Notes: generated by a model not told the origin, from the letters alone. A stretch of 64,000 nt of DNA from Chloroflexota bacterium (GCA_016223085.1 JACRPS010000003.1:372001-436000), one strand, 5' to 3'. Positions 54,252 to 63,835 are shown, counted from the first letter of the stretch. Made by a program: numbers and translations.

Positions 54252-56327
54252 TTACGGCGCGGCAGCGAAGGTGATGAAAGTGTAGGCGTAGTAGCTGCCC
54301 GACACGTCATTGACGATGTGGTTGCCGATGAACTGGTGGCGAATGGCGGCATCACGCACGACCATTTCCAGCAGGTAGCAGCAGTCGGTGAACGAATCAC
54401 CCAGGTCGGTCATGTCAATGTCCCGCACATGGACGGTCGTCGCGTTGGGCACGGTGCCGGTGTCGTCGGTTGCTTTGAAGCCTGAACCGTCGTCGGGATT
54501 GTAGAAGTAGTGGGGGCCATAGCTGGCGGTCGCGGGTGGCAGGCCGCCCTTCACGGCCAGGCTGTAGTTCAGGTAGTAGCGATCATCGAACTGCGCCCAC
54601 ACCTGGAACTGGCTGGTGCCTTTGGGCGCTTCACCGCAGGCCGGCACGGGGGTGGTGCCGTCGGTTAGCCGCACCTGCAAACCATCGGGGAAGGGCGCGA
54701 TGCGCGGCACGGTGTTGTCCAGTTGCAGGTGATGCTCAACCGGCTCGCGGTGCAGCGTACCGCCGCTGTCTTCCCACTCCAGCCAGACGACATAATGATC
54801 TTCCCGATCATGCCCGGCCACCGGGTCGCCTGCCGGCGTGCCTGAAGGCAGGCTGAGTGTGTCCCAGACCGCCAGCCGCAGTTCGGCATTTACACAGCCA
54901 TCGGTGTACTCGATGCCATCGCTGTTTACGTCGTTGCCTGTCTTGGCTTCGAGGTAGCTGACCGCATCCATCCAGCCGTTGGCGTCGGTGCTGAGCGTGG
55001 TGTTGATCTCGCAGAACCCGCTGATGAAGTTATAGCCCAACAGATTCCAGCTTGTCTGAATGCCCGGCGCGGTGCCGACAGCCGGCACCGGTTCGCTGAC
55101 TTCCCGGTACGCCACGCGGAATTTGGTCACGCCGGCCAGCGGCAAAGGGAGGTAGCCGTCAATCGGCACGTAAGCGCCACAGGGCTGTTCCAGCGTGTCG
55201 GTCAGTTCGGGGGGCGAAGCCAGCGGCGACTCGCGCAGGCCGGTGCCGGTGGTATCGCCGATGCTGACCAGTCCGCCGTTAAACTCGCCGATGGAATAGC
55301 CGCACAGCGTTTGAATCTGGGGGTCGCGGATGCGCCCGCCGAAACTCACCGACAGCGCGTCCAGACCGAGGAAGTTGGCCGCCGGGTGGAAGTTCTTGAT
55401 GAGCGCCTCGTTGTACAGCACCACGCCGCCGCGCATTTGCAGCACATCGCCATCGGTAAAACTCAGCCCGCCAATGGGCGCGCCAGTGGGTGAGATCACC
55501 CGCCGTCCACGATAGAGAATCTCGGTGGAGAAATAGATTTGCCGCCGTTCCAGGATTTCGCCGGCGGGCATATCGCGCGGGACGGCAAAGGCATCCAGAC
55601 CGAAGTCCACACCATCGTTTGGCAGTCCCGCCGGGACAGAGGGGTGCAGCAGATCGCGGTTGGTGGCGATTACGCTGCCGCTGGCGGAGAGCAGGTCGCC
55701 GTCGAGGATAGGCCGGTCCGTATTCCATACCGTGCCTTCAATCGTGAACCAGATGTCAATGTTGAACTCCTTGAGCGTCTCCTGAAGGCGTCCATTCAGC
55801 CACTCTTCGGGTCGAGTCTGCCGCGCGAGTTCGACAAAGCGCAGGATGCGGTTGATGTCGCCCATGAATTTCACTTCATCCAGGCCGACGGTGTAATCAA
55901 TCCCGTAGGGCGCGACGAGCGCCAGATTTGGGATGATCGCGCCGTTGGTGATGAGCACATCCCCGGCGGAAAACGTGCCAAACGGACTGTCGAGTTCGGT
56001 GGAGAACGCTACCAGTCGGCGCTCCACGTTGAGGATGTCGAGCGCGTCCAGCCCCAGATCGGCTTTGACATCGAAGCGACGCAGCAGATCGGCGTTGCGG
56101 GCGCAGACCTGCCCGGTGATACTGAGCACATCGCCGTCCGAGATGTACGGATTTCCGTCGTAGGGTTCGCCCTGGGTCATCATGAAGTCTTCTTCGGTGG
56201 AGAAGGCGATCCGCGAACACCGTTCCAGTGGATAATCATCCTGGGCGTAGGTAGTCGCCCAGGTCGCCGTAAGGATCAGCGCCAAGAGAACCAGCGCCAT
56301 AACCCGATAAAACCCTTTCCTGCTCAT
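54252..56327 (-). CDS. Large secreted protein with repeated beta modules, unknown function
   Basis: 691 aa from ATG at 56327 with AAGGAG upstream. The signal peptide is MSRKGFYRVMALVLLALILT to about TYAQ. Residues about 20-370 contain at least three similar modules with the order F-S-T-E, G-D-V-L/I, I-x-x-N-x-x-L and GLDAL/GLDAF (for example FSTELDSPFGTFSAGDVLIT, then NLALVAPYG). The C-terminal half has Cys pairs (CGYS, PCGAY, CEINT, DGCVNAE) and ends in a beta-rich part. No catalytic motif. It looks like a surface or matrix protein, perhaps binding a ligand through the repeated modules. It lies just before the glycosyltransferase genes but on the opposite strand. Confidence 0.7.
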   Translation of the reverse strand: MSRKGFYRVMALVLLALILTATWATTYAQDDYPLERCSRIAFSTEEDFMMTQGEPYDGNPYISDGDVLSITGQVCARNADLLRRFDVKADLGLDALDILNVERRLVAFSTELDSPFGTFSAGDVLITNGAIIPNLALVAPYGIDYTVGLDEVKFMGDINRILRFVELARQTRPEEWLNGRLQETLKEFNIDIWFTIEGTVWNTDRPILDGDLLSASGSVIATNRDLLHPSVPAGLPNDGVDFGLDAFAVPRDMPAGEILERRQIYFSTEILYRGRRVISPTGAPIGGLSFTDGDVLQMRGGVVLYNEALIKNFHPAANFLGLDALSVSFGGRIRDPQIQTLCGYSIGEFNGGLVSIGDTTGTGLRESPLASPPELTDTLEQPCGAYVPIDGYLPLPLAGVTKFRVAYREVSEPVPAVGTAPGIQTSWNLLGYNFISGFCEINTTLSTDANGWMDAVSYLEAKTGNDVNSDGIEYTDGCVNAELRLAVWDTLSLPSGTPAGDPVAGHDREDHYVVWLEWEDSGGTLHREPVEHHLQLDNTVPRIAPFPDGLQVRLTDGTTPVPACGEAPKGTSQFQVWAQFDDRYYLNYSLAVKGGLPPATASYGPHYFYNPDDGSGFKATDDTGTVPNATTVHVRDIDMTDLGDSFTDCCYLLEMVVRDAAIRHQFIGNHIVNDVSGSYYAYTFITFAAAP

Positions 56328-56581
56328 CCCTTGCTCCTTGGTCTGCCCCACTTGTTGGTTGCTGTCCCGGCACACTACAGATAAAGGCGGTTGTCACCAG
56401 CTTTATCACGGTTGTAATGGTTAGAGTTTTCCAACCGGCAGCGGGAGCAGGCACGATCAGCCCGGAACGGAGCGACCTGTTTTAACCATGCAGGGGAACA
56501 CCGGACTGTGCTAGGATAAACCGGGGACGCCGCGATCAGCGGCGCCCGGCGCGATTTTGTCTACCCGGAGCGAAACCAGTT

Positions 56582-57841
56582 ATGCGGATTTTACTCGTCA
56601 CCAGCTACTACGAACCTGACCAGGGCGCGGCAGCTATCATTCTGACGCGGTTGGCAAAGAAACTGCACCAGCGCGGGCATCAAGTCACCGTGTTAACCAG
56701 CCTGCCCAACTATCCCCATGGTCGCATTCTGGATGGCTATCGAGGCAGGTTCGTGGTTGTTGAGGAGCGCGACGGCATCCGCGTGATTCAAACCTGGCTC
56801 TGGGCGACTCCCAGCCCGCGCATCAGTCGAAAATTCATCAGTCAAATTACTTTTGCAATTACGGCTATTCTACGCGGACTGGTCATTCCCCGGCCTGACG
56901 TGATGCTCATCGTCGCGCAGCCGATTTTTACCAACCTGGGTGGTGTTCTGCTCAGCCGTTTAAAACGTGTCCCTTACGTGCTGGATGTGCATGATCTGTG
57001 GCCGGATCACATGCTGTCAATCGGTGCGCTGACCGAAAGGCATCCGGTCTATCGTCTGTTCCGCTGGCTGGTGGATCAGACGTATAAAGGAGCATCGGCG
57101 ATTATAGCCCTTACCCCCCATCTGGAAAAAGTGATACGTAGTTACCTCCCGCCGGCAGACAAGGTGCAGACCATCTACAGCGGTGTTGACCTGGAACGTT
57201 TCCAGCCTGGATTGGATGCAGCCGCTTTTCGCGCGAAGTACGAACTGGGCAATGCACGGTTGGTCGCATATATTGGCACACTCGGCACCGCTTATGATTG
57301 TATGACGATGCTGGAAACCGCCAAGCGATTCGTGAATCGGAAGGATGCGATCTTCGCCATCATCGGAACAGGCACACAGAAAGAGGTGGTTCGGTCAAGG
57401 TTAGCACAGGGCGATCTACCGAACGTGCGCTGGATTGAGTGGGTGGACTACGCGGAGATTCCACAGGCCTGGGCTGCGACTCATATTGCCTACTGGGCAT
57501 TGCACAACCATCCCCTCCATCGCGGCGCAATCGGCACCAAGATGTATGAAGCAATGGCGAGCGGTGTACCGGTAGCCGTTGCTCTGGAGGGTGTGGTAGC
57601 CGATGTTTTACACGAAAGCGGCGGTGGTTTTTCCGTAGCCTTTGGGGACGTTGATGGTCTGAGTGAGGTGATCCGCCGTCTGCTGGATGATCCAGAGTTA
57701 CACCGACGAACCAGTCAGGCCGCGCGTGCCTATGCCGAACAGCACTTCGATGCGGAACGCACGGCAGCCGCCTATGAACAGACGCTTCAACGAGCGGCAA
57801 ACCGTTCAACGAGCACGACCACGGGTTTACCATTACGGTAA
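56582..57841 (+). CDS. Glycosyltransferase family 4 (WbuB-like)
   Basis: 419 aa. The GT-B fold is visible: MRILLVTSYYEPDQGAAAI, VLTSLPNYPHGRI and DVHDLWPDH in the N-terminal domain, then YSGVDLERFQPG, VAYIGTLGTAYDC and the C-terminal GTKMYEAMASGVPVAVAL with the E-x(7)-E region. This matches WbuB-type fucosamine or related amino-sugar transferases. It would add sugars to a lipid-linked surface glycan in the cytoplasm. The next gene, also a glycosyltransferase, is in the same direction. Confidence 0.9.
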   Translation: MRILLVTSYYEPDQGAAAIILTRLAKKLHQRGHQVTVLTSLPNYPHGRILDGYRGRFVVVEERDGIRVIQTWLWATPSPRISRKFISQITFAITAILRGLVIPRPDVMLIVAQPIFTNLGGVLLSRLKRVPYVLDVHDLWPDHMLSIGALTERHPVYRLFRWLVDQTYKGASAIIALTPHLEKVIRSYLPPADKVQTIYSGVDLERFQPGLDAAAFRAKYELGNARLVAYIGTLGTAYDCMTMLETAKRFVNRKDAIFAIIGTGTQKEVVRSRLAQGDLPNVRWIEWVDYAEIPQAWAATHIAYWALHNHPLHRGAIGTKMYEAMASGVPVAVALEGVVADVLHESGGGFSVAFGDVDGLSEVIRRLLDDPELHRRTSQAARAYAEQHFDAERTAAAYEQTLQRAANRSTSTTTGLPLR

Positions 57842-57956
57842 TCCAAGCAGACATAATATGTTAAGGTGTAGCGCCTAAAGCGAAATCGATTCCTATAGGA
57901 CATATACCAGGCGATCAACTATAATCAGACAGTTTTCAGCATGTAGGAGCCTGTCG

Positions 57957-59201
57957 TTGATTGACTTTCCAGCCCATTCAACTCCCGCTAAAAAAGTCTT
58001 GATGCTGGTCAACTCTTATGCCCGTGATGATTGGCGTGTTATGGCTGAGGCAGGTGCATTGGTTCGCGCAGGATATGAGGTGCATTTAATTGGAGTGGCA
58101 CGTCATTCAAAGGGCGGAGTACGTGTTCGAGAAGTGATAAACGGTATTTACATTACACTTGTTCCGATGCATACAAGCACCTCGTTGAAGGCGTTAGGGA
58201 GGGCATTCTGGCGCTGGTTGCGAGGAGACATTGGAGAGATTACGCTTGACCAGCCGCACCGCCATACTAATCTGGTGTCCCTAATGTTTTTTAATTTGTG
58301 GTGTTTACGACTAGGCTTAGGGATGGAGGCCGATGTTGTCCATGCACATGACCTCTCTCCACTACCTGCGGCCTGGTTGATCGCTCACCTGCGCAGAATG
58401 CGGCTGGTCTATGACGCGCATGAAAGCGCTCCGGATTTTTATCTTGGTCGAAAAGGTAAGATGGCAGGATGGCTTGAGAAAGCACTGATTGGAAAACCGC
58501 AAGTGGTCATCACTGTTGGAGAGCGGCTCGCCCGGGCACTTCAAGATCGCGGGGCAAAACGGGTAGTGGTTATCGGAAACTGGAAACCCTTGAAAAACTA
58601 TCAATTAGAAGATTGGCAGATTGAGCAGGAACGCCAACGGTTCGGCTTAACTAATTACCAGTTAGTGATCGCCTATTTCGGTTTGCTGCATCCCGAACGG
58701 GATATTGAGCCTTTACTACAATCGGTGACTGCATGTCCAGAGGTGACACTACTCATTAGCGGCGAAGGCGTTCTGAAAGAAAGGGTTATGGAAGCAGCGA
58801 CTACAACGTCCAATATCCGTTGGCTTGGGTGGTTAAAAATTGATGAGATTGGGTTTTATACAGCGCTTGCGGATGTGGTCTACTATTCGATAAACCCGGA
58901 TCAGTCTCCCCAGGCCAATTATTCCACGCCAAACAAGCTGTTTGAGGCTTTTGCGGCGGGAAAAGCCATGATCGCACGAAGGGGAGTTGGCGAGATTGGC
59001 GAAATTTTAGAATTGACAGGTGCGGGCCTGTTGCTAGATGAAATAACCCCTGAATCGCTTCAAGCTGCTTTTCAGAAGTTGCAAGAACCGGAAATATTGA
59101 AATATCTTCAGGATTGCTCAAAGGCGGCACGCAAAGTCTACAGTTGGGGTAAAGCTGAGGAACGACTGCTGGCACTATATCGGGAATTGTTTAACGATTG
59201 A
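57957..59201 (+). CDS. Glycosyltransferase family 4-like, lower GC
   Basis: 414 aa starting with TTG at 57957; TAGGAG lies just upstream. GT-B signatures: KKVLMLVNSYARDDWRVMAE, VVHAHDLSPLPAAW, RLVYDAHESAPDFYLG, VITVGERLARAL, LLISGEGVLKERV and NKLFEAFAAGKAMIARRG. The gene has visibly lower GC and different codon use than its neighbours, which suggests horizontal transfer, a common feature of surface polysaccharide genes. The acceptor and donor are unknown. Confidence 0.88.
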   Translation: MIDFPAHSTPAKKVLMLVNSYARDDWRVMAEAGALVRAGYEVHLIGVARHSKGGVRVREVINGIYITLVPMHTSTSLKALGRAFWRWLRGDIGEITLDQPHRHTNLVSLMFFNLWCLRLGLGMEADVVHAHDLSPLPAAWLIAHLRRMRLVYDAHESAPDFYLGRKGKMAGWLEKALIGKPQVVITVGERLARALQDRGAKRVVVIGNWKPLKNYQLEDWQIEQERQRFGLTNYQLVIAYFGLLHPERDIEPLLQSVTACPEVTLLISGEGVLKERVMEAATTTSNIRWLGWLKIDEIGFYTALADVVYYSINPDQSPQANYSTPNKLFEAFAAGKAMIARRGVGEIGEILELTGAGLLLDEITPESLQAAFQKLQEPEILKYLQDCSKAARKVYSWGKAEERLLALYRELFND

Positions 59202-59332
59202 AGGATTCAATTAATGCATTCGACAGAATCGAATACATACGTTTACAAGATCGCAATACCTATCCTTCATCAATGGCTACAGTCATGCCGTCGACAATCG
59301 GTTGGTCGAGTTGTGAAGTGATGAGTCTCAGT

Positions 59333-60418
59333 CTAATAACTTATCCACTTTTCGATCACGTCCGCAATACGCTGGCCAGTATAGCCGTCCCACAAAGGCG
59401 GGCGCTGAACGGTTTTCCACCGACCGGCGAGAATCTGCCCTACGACGGCGGCGATTTTTTGCGCGTCGCTGCCGACCAGTTGATTGGTGCCGTCACTGAT
59501 CGTCACCGGCAGTTCGGTCGTGTCGCGCAGCGTCAGGCAGGGCACATTCAGCACGGTCGTTTCCTGCTGCACCCCGCCCGAATCCGTCAGCACCAGTCTG
59601 GCTTTTGCCATTAATCCCAGAAATTCAAGATATGGCTGTGGTTCGACCAGTATCAGCCGATTCGGGAGCGGAATTTGCCACTCCGCCAGCCGGGCGCGGG
59701 TACGGGGATGCACCGGGAACAGCAGCGGCAGGCGCTCCGTAACGCTGGTCAGCGCAATCAGCAGCGATTGCAGCGTGTCCCGGTCGTCCACGTTGGCCGG
59801 GCGGTGCAGCGTCAGCAGCGCGTAGGCGTTTGGCTGCAAGCCAAAGGTTTCCCAGGGGGTGAGGCTTACGGCCATGTCCGCATGTTTCAGCAGCGTGTCC
59901 ACCATACAGTTGCCGACAAAATGTACTTTGTTGTCGGCAATCCCTTCGCGGCGCAGGTTGTCGTTGCCACTCTGCTCGGTGGTAAATAGCAGATCCGACA
60001 GGTGATCGGTCACGACGCGGTTGATTTCCTCGGGCATGGTGCGGTCAAACGAGCGCAGCCCGGCTTCGACGTGCGCCACCGGGATGGTCAACTTGGCAGC
60101 TACCAGCGCCGCCGCCATTGTGGAGTTGACATCACCAACAGTTACAACCAGGGACGGATGATGCTGCTGGCATACTTCTTCAAACGCGATCATGATACGC
60201 GCTGTCTGCCGGGTGTGGCTATCAGAACCGACGCCTAAATCAATGTCAGGGCGGGGTAGCCCCAACTGGTCAAAAAACACCTGGGACATATTAGCGTCGT
60301 AGTGCTGGCCGGTATGCACCAGGATTTGCGGCAGGCCACGCCGGTTCAACTCCTCCACAATCGGCGCGATTTTCATGAAGTTCGGGCGCGCGCCAACCAC
60401 GTTACAAATCAGCATCAT
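59333..60418 (-). CDS. wecB: UDP-N-acetylglucosamine 2-epimerase (non-hydrolysing)
   Basis: 361 aa from the ATGATG at 60418/60415, behind GAGGGAA. The family motifs are VVGARPNFMKIAPIVEELNR, LVHTGQHYD, VVTVGDVNSTMAAALVAAKL, HVEAGLRSFDRTMPEEINRV, LTLHRPANVD and VLTDSGGVQQE. The enzyme converts UDP-GlcNAc to UDP-ManNAc for surface polysaccharides. The frame is open far upstream to 60721, but that part is antisense to the ATPase. It lies opposite to and just past the two glycosyltransferases. Confidence 0.95.
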   Translation of the reverse strand: MMLICNVVGARPNFMKIAPIVEELNRRGLPQILVHTGQHYDANMSQVFFDQLGLPRPDIDLGVGSDSHTRQTARIMIAFEEVCQQHHPSLVVTVGDVNSTMAAALVAAKLTIPVAHVEAGLRSFDRTMPEEINRVVTDHLSDLLFTTEQSGNDNLRREGIADNKVHFVGNCMVDTLLKHADMAVSLTPWETFGLQPNAYALLTLHRPANVDDRDTLQSLLIALTSVTERLPLLFPVHPRTRARLAEWQIPLPNRLILVEPQPYLEFLGLMAKARLVLTDSGGVQQETTVLNVPCLTLRDTTELPVTISDGTNQLVGSDAQKIAAVVGQILAGRWKTVQRPPLWDGYTGQRIADVIEKWISY

Positions 60419-60457
60419 TTCCCTCTGATAATTGATGACAGATAAACCCTGGTCAGG

Positions 60458-60484
60458 TAGGGGCAACGCGGGCGGTGCCCGGGT
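60458..60484. repeat. GTAGGGRC palindrome, degenerate copy
   Basis: GTAGGGGCAACGCGGGCGGT then GCCCGGG; between wecB and the ATPase. Confidence 0.45.
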
Positions 60485-60494
60485 TAACGGCCTT

Positions 60495-63029
60495 TTATTC
60501 CAGATGCATGAACCGCTGCAACAGGCGCGACCGCCAGATGAAGCGCACGGTAAACAGCCAGACCAGCAGCGCCGCACCGATGAACACAAAATCCTGCGGC
60601 TGGAGCGCGGCCAGTTCAAAAAAGTCGCGCAGCGCCGGGACAAACAGCACAATGATAAACGCCGCCCCCAGCGCAATCGCCAGCAGGGTGGGCCGCCAGT
60701 CGCCACTGTAGTCGTCGCCACCTTCCCAGAAGCGGGTGGGCGGCTCGACCAGCGGCAGCAGCAGCAGCCCTCCCAGCGTGACCAGCGCCGTCAGGATGGT
60801 GCGCGACACGGCCAGGGCTTCCTCGTTGGCCTGCGCTACAATTTCGCTGACCGGCATCCCGCGCAGGGCTTCAAGCTGCGCCGCTTCCTGCGCGGTGTTG
60901 ATCGAAGGCACACCCACGCTGCTGCTGAAGATGCTGACGTAATAAAACGTGTAGGCAGTCAGACCCAGCAACGCCAGCGTCAGCCCTGCCGGAATCACAA
61001 AATGCACCACCGAGCGAATCAGGCCGGTTTTGGGCGGGGCCGGGCGCGCCCAGGCGGCCAGCGCCAATGTCGGGATACCGACCGTCAGCAGCGACAGCAG
61101 CGATGTGTTGACCGGCGTGAACGGGAAACCCACGCCCACCACCGCTGCGCCGATGATGATGAGCGCCTGATATAACACGCGCGTCAGGAACAGGCGCATG
61201 ATGTCCTGCATCCCGTTGAGGATACGCTGGCCTTCGCGGAAGGCGGGCGGCAGCGCCGCGAACGAGTCGTTCATCAGGATAATGTCGGCAACGCCGCGTG
61301 TGGCCTGGCTGCCGCTTTGCATGGCGATGCCGATATGCGCTTTTTTGAGCGATAGTACATCATTCACGCCGTCACCGATCATGGCGACGTAATAGCCGCG
61401 TGCCCGCAGCGCGTCCACCAGCATCTCTTTTTGCTGTGGCGTGATGCGCCCGAAAACGGTCGTTTCCTCGGCAGCCTTCGCCAACTGCGCCTCGTCCATC
61501 TCCTCCAGTTCCGGGCCGGAAATCACGCGGATGTCGCTGGTTAACCCAGCCTGCCGCGCCAGCGCGGCGACCGTGTGCGGGTTATCGCCGGAGATGATCT
61601 TGAGCCGGATGCCTGCCTCGGCAAAGCCTTTCAGCGTTTTGTCGGCTTCCGGGCGCAGTTCATCGCTGAAGCTGATGACGCCCAGCGGAATCAGGTCGGG
61701 CGGAAGCTGCGGCTGGCCGAGCGAATCGTGCAGCGACGACACGTCAGGATGATGAACGAACAGCAGCACACGTAGCCCCTTGTCCGCCCACTCGTGCAGT
61801 TTGCTGCCCAGGTCGGCGCCCGGCTTCAGGTGTGGATGTAACATCTCCGGCGCGCCAAGCACGTACACGCCACGCAGGTCATCGCCGTCAAACGACAGGG
61901 CGCTCCACTTGCGCGCCGACGAAAACGGGATTTCGTCCACGACCGCGCATTTTTCGCCGGGGCAGCCCTCGCTTAACGCCTCGGAAGTGCGGTTGGTGGC
62001 CGTGACCGACGCAGCGAAAATACCCAGGATGCGCCGCAGTTCGGCTTCATCGGTGGTCAGTGGGTCTACCTCGAAGAAGTGGATGCGGTTGGCGGTGAGC
62101 GTGCCCGTTTTGTCCAGGCACAGCACGTTGACGTTGCTCATGGACTCAACTGCATTGGACTGCTGGATGAGCGCCCCACTGCCGGCCATCCGCACCGCGC
62201 CCATCGCATAGGCAATGCTAATCATAAAAAACAGGCCGTTGGGGATGAGGCCGGTCACCACTGCCGCGATGCGGGCGCTCTCGGTGGCAGGCAGGTTGGC
62301 GACGAGGTTCGCCATGCCAAACAGAATACCCATCTGTACCGAGATCAGTACCAGCAGCCGGATGATGAGATCCACATCACGCTGCAGCGGCGTTTTGATC
62401 TGCCGGAAGGCGCGCGCGCCGGACGTGAGCTTGTTTGCCACACTGTCCAGGCCAACCTTCGTCGCTTCGTAGCGGGCACTGCCGTTGACGCAGAATGTCC
62501 CGGAATACACCTCGTCGCCGGCCTGTTTTGGGATAAGATCAGATTCGCCGGTCAGCAGCGACTCGTCCACGTCCATTTTGCCGTCGCCAATCACCACGCC
62601 GTCCACGACAATCTGATCGCCGGGGCGGGCAACCAGGATGTCGCCCAGGACAACTTCGGTCGGGTCAACCACTTTTTCCTGACCATCGCGGATGACTGTC
62701 GCTTTCGGGCGGGTGAGCAGCGCGATTTTGTCGAGCGTATGTTTAGCCTTCATCTCCTGGATGATGCCGATCACGACGTTAAGCATGGCGATACCGACGG
62801 ACATCAGCGCGTCGGTATACAGGCCAAGCGCCACCAGCACCAGGCCGATGCCAAACAGCACCATGTTGATGAACGTAAACACATTCTCGCGCAAAATCTG
62901 GAGGTAAGACCGGCTCGTTTCCAGCCGGACGTTGTTGCCCTGGCCGTTCTGACGACGACGTGCCACCTCAGCTTCCGTGAGGCCGGTCCTGACTGCCACA
63001 TCTGGCATTGGTTCCGATACAAGCTGCAT
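60495..63029 (-). CDS. P-type cation ATPase (CtpE/Ca-type subgroup)
   Basis: 844 aa from ATG at 63029 with AAGGAAC upstream. It has an N-terminal cytoplasmic segment, the actuator motif LLTGES, the phosphorylation motif CLDKTGTLT with Asp306, and MIGDGVNDVLSLKKAHIGIAM in the hinge. About ten membrane helices are expected. The M4 motif reads GLIPNGLFFMISIAYAMG, whereas Ca2+ pumps have PEGL; the acidic residue is replaced by Asn. The subgroup resembles CtpE-like transporters. Direction and ion (Ca2+, Mg2+ or other) cannot be read from the sequence. It is divergent from the Dps gene. Confidence 0.9.
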   Translation of the reverse strand: MQLVSEPMPDVAVRTGLTEAEVARRRQNGQGNNVRLETSRSYLQILRENVFTFINMVLFGIGLVLVALGLYTDALMSVGIAMLNVVIGIIQEMKAKHTLDKIALLTRPKATVIRDGQEKVVDPTEVVLGDILVARPGDQIVVDGVVIGDGKMDVDESLLTGESDLIPKQAGDEVYSGTFCVNGSARYEATKVGLDSVANKLTSGARAFRQIKTPLQRDVDLIIRLLVLISVQMGILFGMANLVANLPATESARIAAVVTGLIPNGLFFMISIAYAMGAVRMAGSGALIQQSNAVESMSNVNVLCLDKTGTLTANRIHFFEVDPLTTDEAELRRILGIFAASVTATNRTSEALSEGCPGEKCAVVDEIPFSSARKWSALSFDGDDLRGVYVLGAPEMLHPHLKPGADLGSKLHEWADKGLRVLLFVHHPDVSSLHDSLGQPQLPPDLIPLGVISFSDELRPEADKTLKGFAEAGIRLKIISGDNPHTVAALARQAGLTSDIRVISGPELEEMDEAQLAKAAEETTVFGRITPQQKEMLVDALRARGYYVAMIGDGVNDVLSLKKAHIGIAMQSGSQATRGVADIILMNDSFAALPPAFREGQRILNGMQDIMRLFLTRVLYQALIIIGAAVVGVGFPFTPVNTSLLSLLTVGIPTLALAAWARPAPPKTGLIRSVVHFVIPAGLTLALLGLTAYTFYYVSIFSSSVGVPSINTAQEAAQLEALRGMPVSEIVAQANEEALAVSRTILTALVTLGGLLLLPLVEPPTRFWEGGDDYSGDWRPTLLAIALGAAFIIVLFVPALRDFFELAALQPQDFVFIGAALLVWLFTVRFIWRSRLLQRFMHLE

Positions 63030-63066
63030 ACAGGTTCCTTGGGTTGCACACTCTACTATATGGTGG

Positions 63067-63083
63067 TGTAGGGACAATCTACA
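63067..63083. repeat. GTAGGGRC palindrome, half copy
   Basis: GTAGGGACAATCTACAC; only the left arm is intact, upstream of the ATPase start. Confidence 0.35.
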
Positions 63084-63220
63084 CTACGTTGATTCTGGTA
63101 TCCGGGTTGCGTCCGGCAAGTCCAGCGACCATTATAATAAAAATCTCATCAAAGCGTGATTTTGGTCTTATGTGGTCGGCCTACCCTGGGCCTGATACCA
63201 GCTATTCAGGAGGTGGTTTG

Positions 63221-63721
63221 ATGGGAAATTCAACGTTAACGCAACCAGGCCCAAACCTGGGTATCTCCCAGACTGGACGCATTGAACTGAATACCACGCT
63301 GAAGGTGCTGCTGGCGGACGAGTTTGTGCTGTACACCAAGCTGCGGAACTATCACTGGAACGTGCGTGGGCCAAACTTTATCGCGCTGCACCGGTTGATG
63401 GAAGAACAATATACCGAACTGGCCGAAATCATTGATGATGTTGCCGAACGCATCCGCCAATACGGCGAATTTGCGCCGGGCACGCTGGAGGAATTTAAGC
63501 AGCTCACCCGCCTGAACGAGCAGCCGGGCGAATACCCGGACTGGCGCACGATGGTAGCGAACCTGGTGGCCGACCACGAAAGCCTGATCCGCTCGCTGCG
63601 CGAGGACATCGAAAACATTGACGAGGATGTGGATGATGACGCTGTCGAAAGTTTCCTGAGCGACCTGATTGACCGGCATCAGAAAATGGCCTGGATGCTG
63701 CGGATGCACCTGGAAGAATAG
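63221..63721 (+). CDS. dps: Dps-family DNA-binding ferritin-like protein
   Basis: 166 aa with AGGAGG 7 bases before the ATG. The ferroxidase region is TKLRNYHWNVRGPNFIALHR, with MEEQYTELAEIIDDVAERIR following, matching Dps. Family members form dodecamers that store iron, use H2O2 to oxidise Fe2+ and protect DNA. The short N-terminal tail lacks many Lys residues, so DNA binding is uncertain. Confidence 0.93.
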   Translation: MGNSTLTQPGPNLGISQTGRIELNTTLKVLLADEFVLYTKLRNYHWNVRGPNFIALHRLMEEQYTELAEIIDDVAERIRQYGEFAPGTLEEFKQLTRLNEQPGEYPDWRTMVANLVADHESLIRSLREDIENIDEDVDDDAVESFLSDLIDRHQKMAWMLRMHLEE

Positions 63722-63730
63722 TCCATTTCT

Positions 63731-63760
63731 GTAGGGGCGGGTTGCTAAACCTGCCCCTAC
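63731..63760. repeat. GTAGGGRC palindrome
   Basis: Arms GTAGGGGC and GCCCCTAC; inner GGGTTGCTAAACCT. It lies 9 bases after the dps stop. Confidence 0.9.
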
Positions 63761-63835
63761 AAAGCAACGGTAACACAGATCGGCAACCCCTGAACCAACC
63801 TGAGTTATGGATAAGTTGTTCGGTGAAGAAGCCGC

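Noticed and set aside
59198-59614. 138-codon frame overlapping the glycosyltransferase stop by ATGA
   Set aside because: The overlap looked like coupling, but most of the frame is antisense to wecB and shows no family features.
62079-63071. 330-codon frame opposite the P-type ATPase
   Set aside because: Antisense to DKTGT and TGES coding sequence, no motif of its own.
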